A DNA stretch of 64,000 nt from Phoronis australis. Taxonomy: Eukaryota; Phoronida; Phoronidae. The stretch covers positions 621,124-685,123 of the forward strand of contig NMRA01000167.1 of assembly GCA_002633005.1 (NCBI GenBank), read 5' to 3'. The notes beneath the pieces are model-generated. The model made no database searches. It saw nothing but the letters and a program-made list of their open reading frames with translations, and was not told the origin of the DNA. Position 1 is the first letter of the stretch. Every line of letters begins with the position of its first letter. Shown here piece after piece: positions 60,115-64,000 of this stretch. The position numbers and the translations under genes were made by a program.

Positions 60115-63100
60115 TGATCTGCACTCAGCGTACTTCGTGCTCAGGTTTTCCTCTCTGGCGGCTAACGTTTTGCGATATTCGTCAAGTGCCATATACTCCC
60201 AAGGTTTTATGCGGAAGAAGTCCCGGATGAGGTGTCCAAAGACACATATTGAAGGCGATCGCTTTGTATCCCTGCCTGGGTAGTTCCGGTATTGCAGATT
60301 GACACGTTGGAAACATCAGTGTCTAGGTCACCATGTGGAGGTGGTGTCTGATATTCATTTCATGTCTTATTTTGAGCTCAGTCCGACAGTTTCTATGAAG
60401 GAAGGATACTGACGATAGTCGGGGATGTTTGCCCCCAACTGCCTTGAGAAATCGTCTGGTCTGATGTGAAGTAAATTCAAATTGGTCCATCGTCTGAGGA
60501 AAACTCATCATGTATCCTGAAAGTGACGAATGTGCGTCAAAGTCGGGCGATGAGACCTGATGTGTCATCTGTTGGTCTCTCGGCAATGGGCCATGTCGAG
60601 AATCTGTCTACAACTACCACACACACATTGATAGGGGTATTCTGGGGATGCAGGGGGTATGTATGGATAGAGATGATGGCTGCGATGATGCCATCCTATT
60701 TCAAGGGTTGCACCCTTCGGTGGTGTTCGCTAAGGCGTGGGTTATGCCAGACCAAAAGACAGAAATCACGGTACAAGACGTACATGGAGATGACACATTG
60801 ATGTGCAGCACGTAGGGCAGCAAAGACGCTACATCATTAGGTAAGTCAAACTGCTCGGATGCCCCACTGGGATGTCGACAAATACCATCGGCAGCATGGT
60901 GTTTGATGCCAGGCAAGTGGATTACACGACAGAGAACTTTTCTTTAATCTTGTGTAATCTGGAGTTGAGTGTGTCCTCTAGTGACTGGTGGCTAAATACC
61001 ATCATAAGGGTTTTAAGGTCAACATACATTATGAGCTGATTACATCCTAAGACGAAGTGTCTTGCTTTGTCATGCAAGTCCGCCACGTCAAGAGCCTTAA
61101 CTTTACAGGAGAGTGACGGGACTTAGCAGAAAGTGTAAACCAATCAGTTCACCTTTCTAGCCGGTGTCGCACCAACATGGGGCGTTTCCTTGACTCTTGC
61201 AGTGCATCTGGAGTAACCAAAATCCATTGCCACTTCTTGACCAGTCAGTCGAAAGATATTTACGTAGGCTCTTGACAGATGCACACCTTCTTCGACACCA
61301 CGAACTACTGTATCCCAAGCTTAGGTTCTCCAAACAAGGTATTGAGCTGGTCATCGTATCTAAGCTTTGTGCCTAGCTGGCTTGAGAAACTTCCTAAATG
61401 CTCAGTAACATCTTTTCAGTCATGCTGAAGGCGTAAGAAACCAAACCAAGAACGTACGTGTATGCAATTCAAGCTGGTGGGAGCAGGCAAAGTCCATGAT
61501 TGCCTTGAGGATATCTGGAACGAACTGGAACGAACTCAATCAGAGGTGATTTCAAATCCGGCAAACGCGTTTTCGTCCTTGGCAAACACGATTTTTTCTG
61601 GGTTAAGGACCATCACATGGGGCATACAGATGTCAATCTGTTGGTCTGCTTGGAAGAAACAAATTTGGTGTGATTGGGTATGTGGGACACTATCTCATCA
61701 TAGTGTCTAGTGTAGCCATCTCTAGATGCTATAAAGCCTTGGGGTGCGGTCGTGCAGCGGTAACTTCACCAAGGTGCAAATGTACATGTAGTGAAGAAAC
61801 GGTCTTCCTCTTTGATAGGTATGCTGTGATAGCCACTCCAGGCATGGAAAACTATTTTTGTCTTGTCATGAGGGACTGACTTTGTCTGGTAAAATGGAGA
61901 GAGTGACGTGCTTCCTGTGTTGTGCATGAATGGTTCTTGGGGTTGAAATCCAACTGCTCGTCGCGGGAGTCCGGACTTTTTCACCATCTTGTGACACCAG
62001 GAACTAGGTTCATCAATTGGCACTGGCTCAACGATGCCAAGCCTGACATCTTGGTCCAGTGCGGCCTTTAAATCATCCTGCCAATGAAGTGGCGGCCGAT
62101 ATGGGGATATGGAGTGCAAAATGCTCTTCGTTTGGATCCATCATCAGTCCCAGCGGTGGTGCTTCCATGAGCGGTAGGGGTTCATGGTGAAATGCACCTG
62201 AGCGATAATAGTCCAGCAAATACACCTGAAGCCGTTGGCTGAGAATGGAGGGGTGGTTGACAAGGGTGGTGGCCGCTGCAAAGTGATGTAAGTTTACTCT
62301 GGTTAGGAGTTTCTCGTACAGTGTCAATGTCAGAACTGTTTAACACTGCATGCCACTGCGAGCTGTTGCTGGTTCATCTCTTCCATTGCAAGAAAGGTGG
62401 CGGATATCAGCCTAAGAGCGACACCTGCCACCCTACAGATGAAAAGTTTGTCGGGGGAGTCTGTCACATAGATCAGATGTCGAGTTGTCATAGACTTACC
62501 ACTGGCGTCTTCCTCGACATGCGTGGTAGAGTGGCACTAATTGTTGTGATGGTCAGATTTATAGCACTATGAATCTCCATCATGACAGGAATGATATCAA
62601 ATTGACGTAAGCCAAGGCGTTGGATCACTTTTATTCCGGTAAGGTAACATTGGCACCCCGTATCGGCTAAGACAGGAACCATTGCGGTTCGCTGCAACAG
62701 ACTGTTGAGCTGGAAGCCAAGAGTCGTGTAATTGGCGGAAAGTGTGTACTTCAAGGTGGAGATGAACAAGGGACTGTGGCAAAAAGCGTTTCTTAACCCA
62801 GGTGTCTGAAAATCTGTTGTACAAGTCATGGGCATTGGGGTTTAGAAGTCGTGCGCTCAGTGAATGAAACCGTGCACAGACTGTTGAAAACAGCTATTTC
62901 AATATCCGGCTTGTATTCACCAGTGCCAGTGGTCCGCTTGTTTTTTTTTCCGTTTGCAGCAGCCGACATATACGAGATGATTTTCATTCCTGACAGTGCT
63001 GACGTCGTTGACCGTATGCTGGGCACACCCTCCTTCGGATCCTGGTCGGGAATTCTTACCATGTCCCTTTATGTCCGCGGCATGTATTTGGACCCAAGTT

Positions 63101-63850
63101 GTCTACGGAAGTCAATTTTCCTAGACCCATATTGTCTAGGGTGTTAGTTTTATTTTCTTGTCGGTGATGCTGATGGTCCCGCTGTCCAGGAGCTACGTGG
63201 AAGATCGCTTATTGGTTTGTTTTGCATCCTCTATGATCATGCCTTGGTTCTTATAGAGATGGAGTTCCGTTTCTGTGATTCCATGTGTCAGGACATTGCG
63301 GAGCAAAATTTCTGTGTAGTTGCAGAATGGGTATAACACTGAGAAATCGCATATTCCTGCCAGACCCCGTAAGAGGGCACTGAAACTACATGTACGCACC
63401 ATCTCGTCGCGATCTTGTTTCGTATTACGCAGGGTGACACCGGTAACCATTGTACGTGTATTTTTCTTCCCAGACATCGAGTTTTCTAAAGGCAGCTAGT
63501 ACGTCTTCTGTTGTCTTACCTGTGAGACTGCCGCCTGCATAGCAAGTTAGGTCTTTGCATAGTAACTCAGAGAAGTAGTCTTATGGTTCAGTGTACAACT
63601 CGTTCACAGTCAGTTTATCTTAGTGGCATTTACATAATCAGTCCATCGTAAGGTGAAAGTTCCCCTTCTTCAGTTGTGCTAGCAACATCGATGGTGGGTC
63701 GCTTCGTTTTCTAGATTTAGCTGCGTCACCTGACATGTGTGCAACACTATGGGCGGTGATCAGTTCGGCGGCGATTGAGGCGACAACCAGGCATGGGGCA
63801 GGCGACTGAGGGCATTTTGATCTTGATGTGATTTTGGTCACTTAAATGAC
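60115..63850 (-). mobile_element. Degenerate Ty3/gypsy-type LTR retrotransposon, internal region
   Basis: On the minus strand the pieces appear in the order gag, protease, reverse transcriptase, RNase H/linker, integrase. Gag-like segments lie at about 63840-63190. A retropepsin motif (VLADTG) lies near 62665. The start of the reverse transcriptase lies at 62119-61766, with the fingers region and the GYHSIPI segment. LNPEKIVFAKDENAFAGFEI lies near 61560-61610, and integrase C-terminal parts near 60580-60130 (PWEYMALDEYRKTLAAREE). Stops and frameshifts occur throughout, the RT catalytic FVDD region is not readable, and no LTR pair was found. The element is dead. I describe it only as a relic. 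Confidence 0.75.
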
Positions 63851-64000
63851 CCAAATCAAGACCCAGGAAAGTTTTGGTGATGATTTGGGTTAGTCAGCTC
63901 TGGAGATGGTCGACTCACAACTTGGCTGACTGAGTGAGCGTTGCAATAGACGTATGCGTACATGTACAATTCAACAATGACAGCGATCTTTTGAAAAGAA

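Overview
The window is nuclear DNA of an intron-rich invertebrate animal. Genes are split by GT-AG introns, transposon relics are dense, and the only clear orthologue is an animal-specific kinesin (KIF24 type). The gene content and the abundance of the palindrome ACATGTA fit a marine invertebrate deuterostome (cephalochordate, hemichordate or echinoderm). That placement is inference; no rRNA or mitochondrial marker is present.

Left part, 0.7-10.5 kb, minus strand: a secreted PAN/apple-like plus TLDc protein. One TLDc 3' exon (718-1274) lies downstream of two tandemly duplicated promoter/first-exon units (PAN exons at 4328-4664 and 9876-10239). Both PAN exons end in phase 1, matching the TLDc exon, so the locus looks like one gene with two alternative promoters and signal peptides. 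The second unit carries a 5'-truncated LINE (about 6.77-9.32 kb).

10.5-19 kb holds no intact gene. It has a decayed THAP zinc-finger fragment, a (TA)n tract, and a three-layer nest: a dispersed repeat split by a LINE, which is itself split by a small terminal-inverted-repeat element. Target-site duplications are visible for both insertions.

20.4-34.9 kb, plus strand: a complete KIF24-like kinesin-13 gene of 11 coding exons. Phases agree throughout and give 1502 codons plus stop: an N-terminal SAM domain, a kinesin motor, and a long low-complexity tail. A probable 5' noncoding exon and CpG-rich promoter lie at about 19.0-19.4 kb.

35-64 kb is mostly repeats and small genes: several terminal-inverted-repeat elements, a degenerate tandem array (39.5-40.4 kb), a decayed Crypton-type recombinase-like (DUF3504) fragment (46.8-47.3 kb, minus), a single-exon type I membrane protein of unknown family (47922-48668), a THAP-domain terminal exon (50535-50813, minus), an endonuclease-bearing CR1/L2-like LINE (51.7-54.9 kb), a secreted protein exon with an apparent frameshift (57.06-57.63 kb), and a degenerate Ty3/gypsy-type retrotransposon (60.1-63.9 kb, minus).

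The most unusual features are the duplicated promoter/PAN unit feeding a single TLDc exon, the orphan membrane protein, and the nested repeat structure. All calls come from reading the sequence without database searches.
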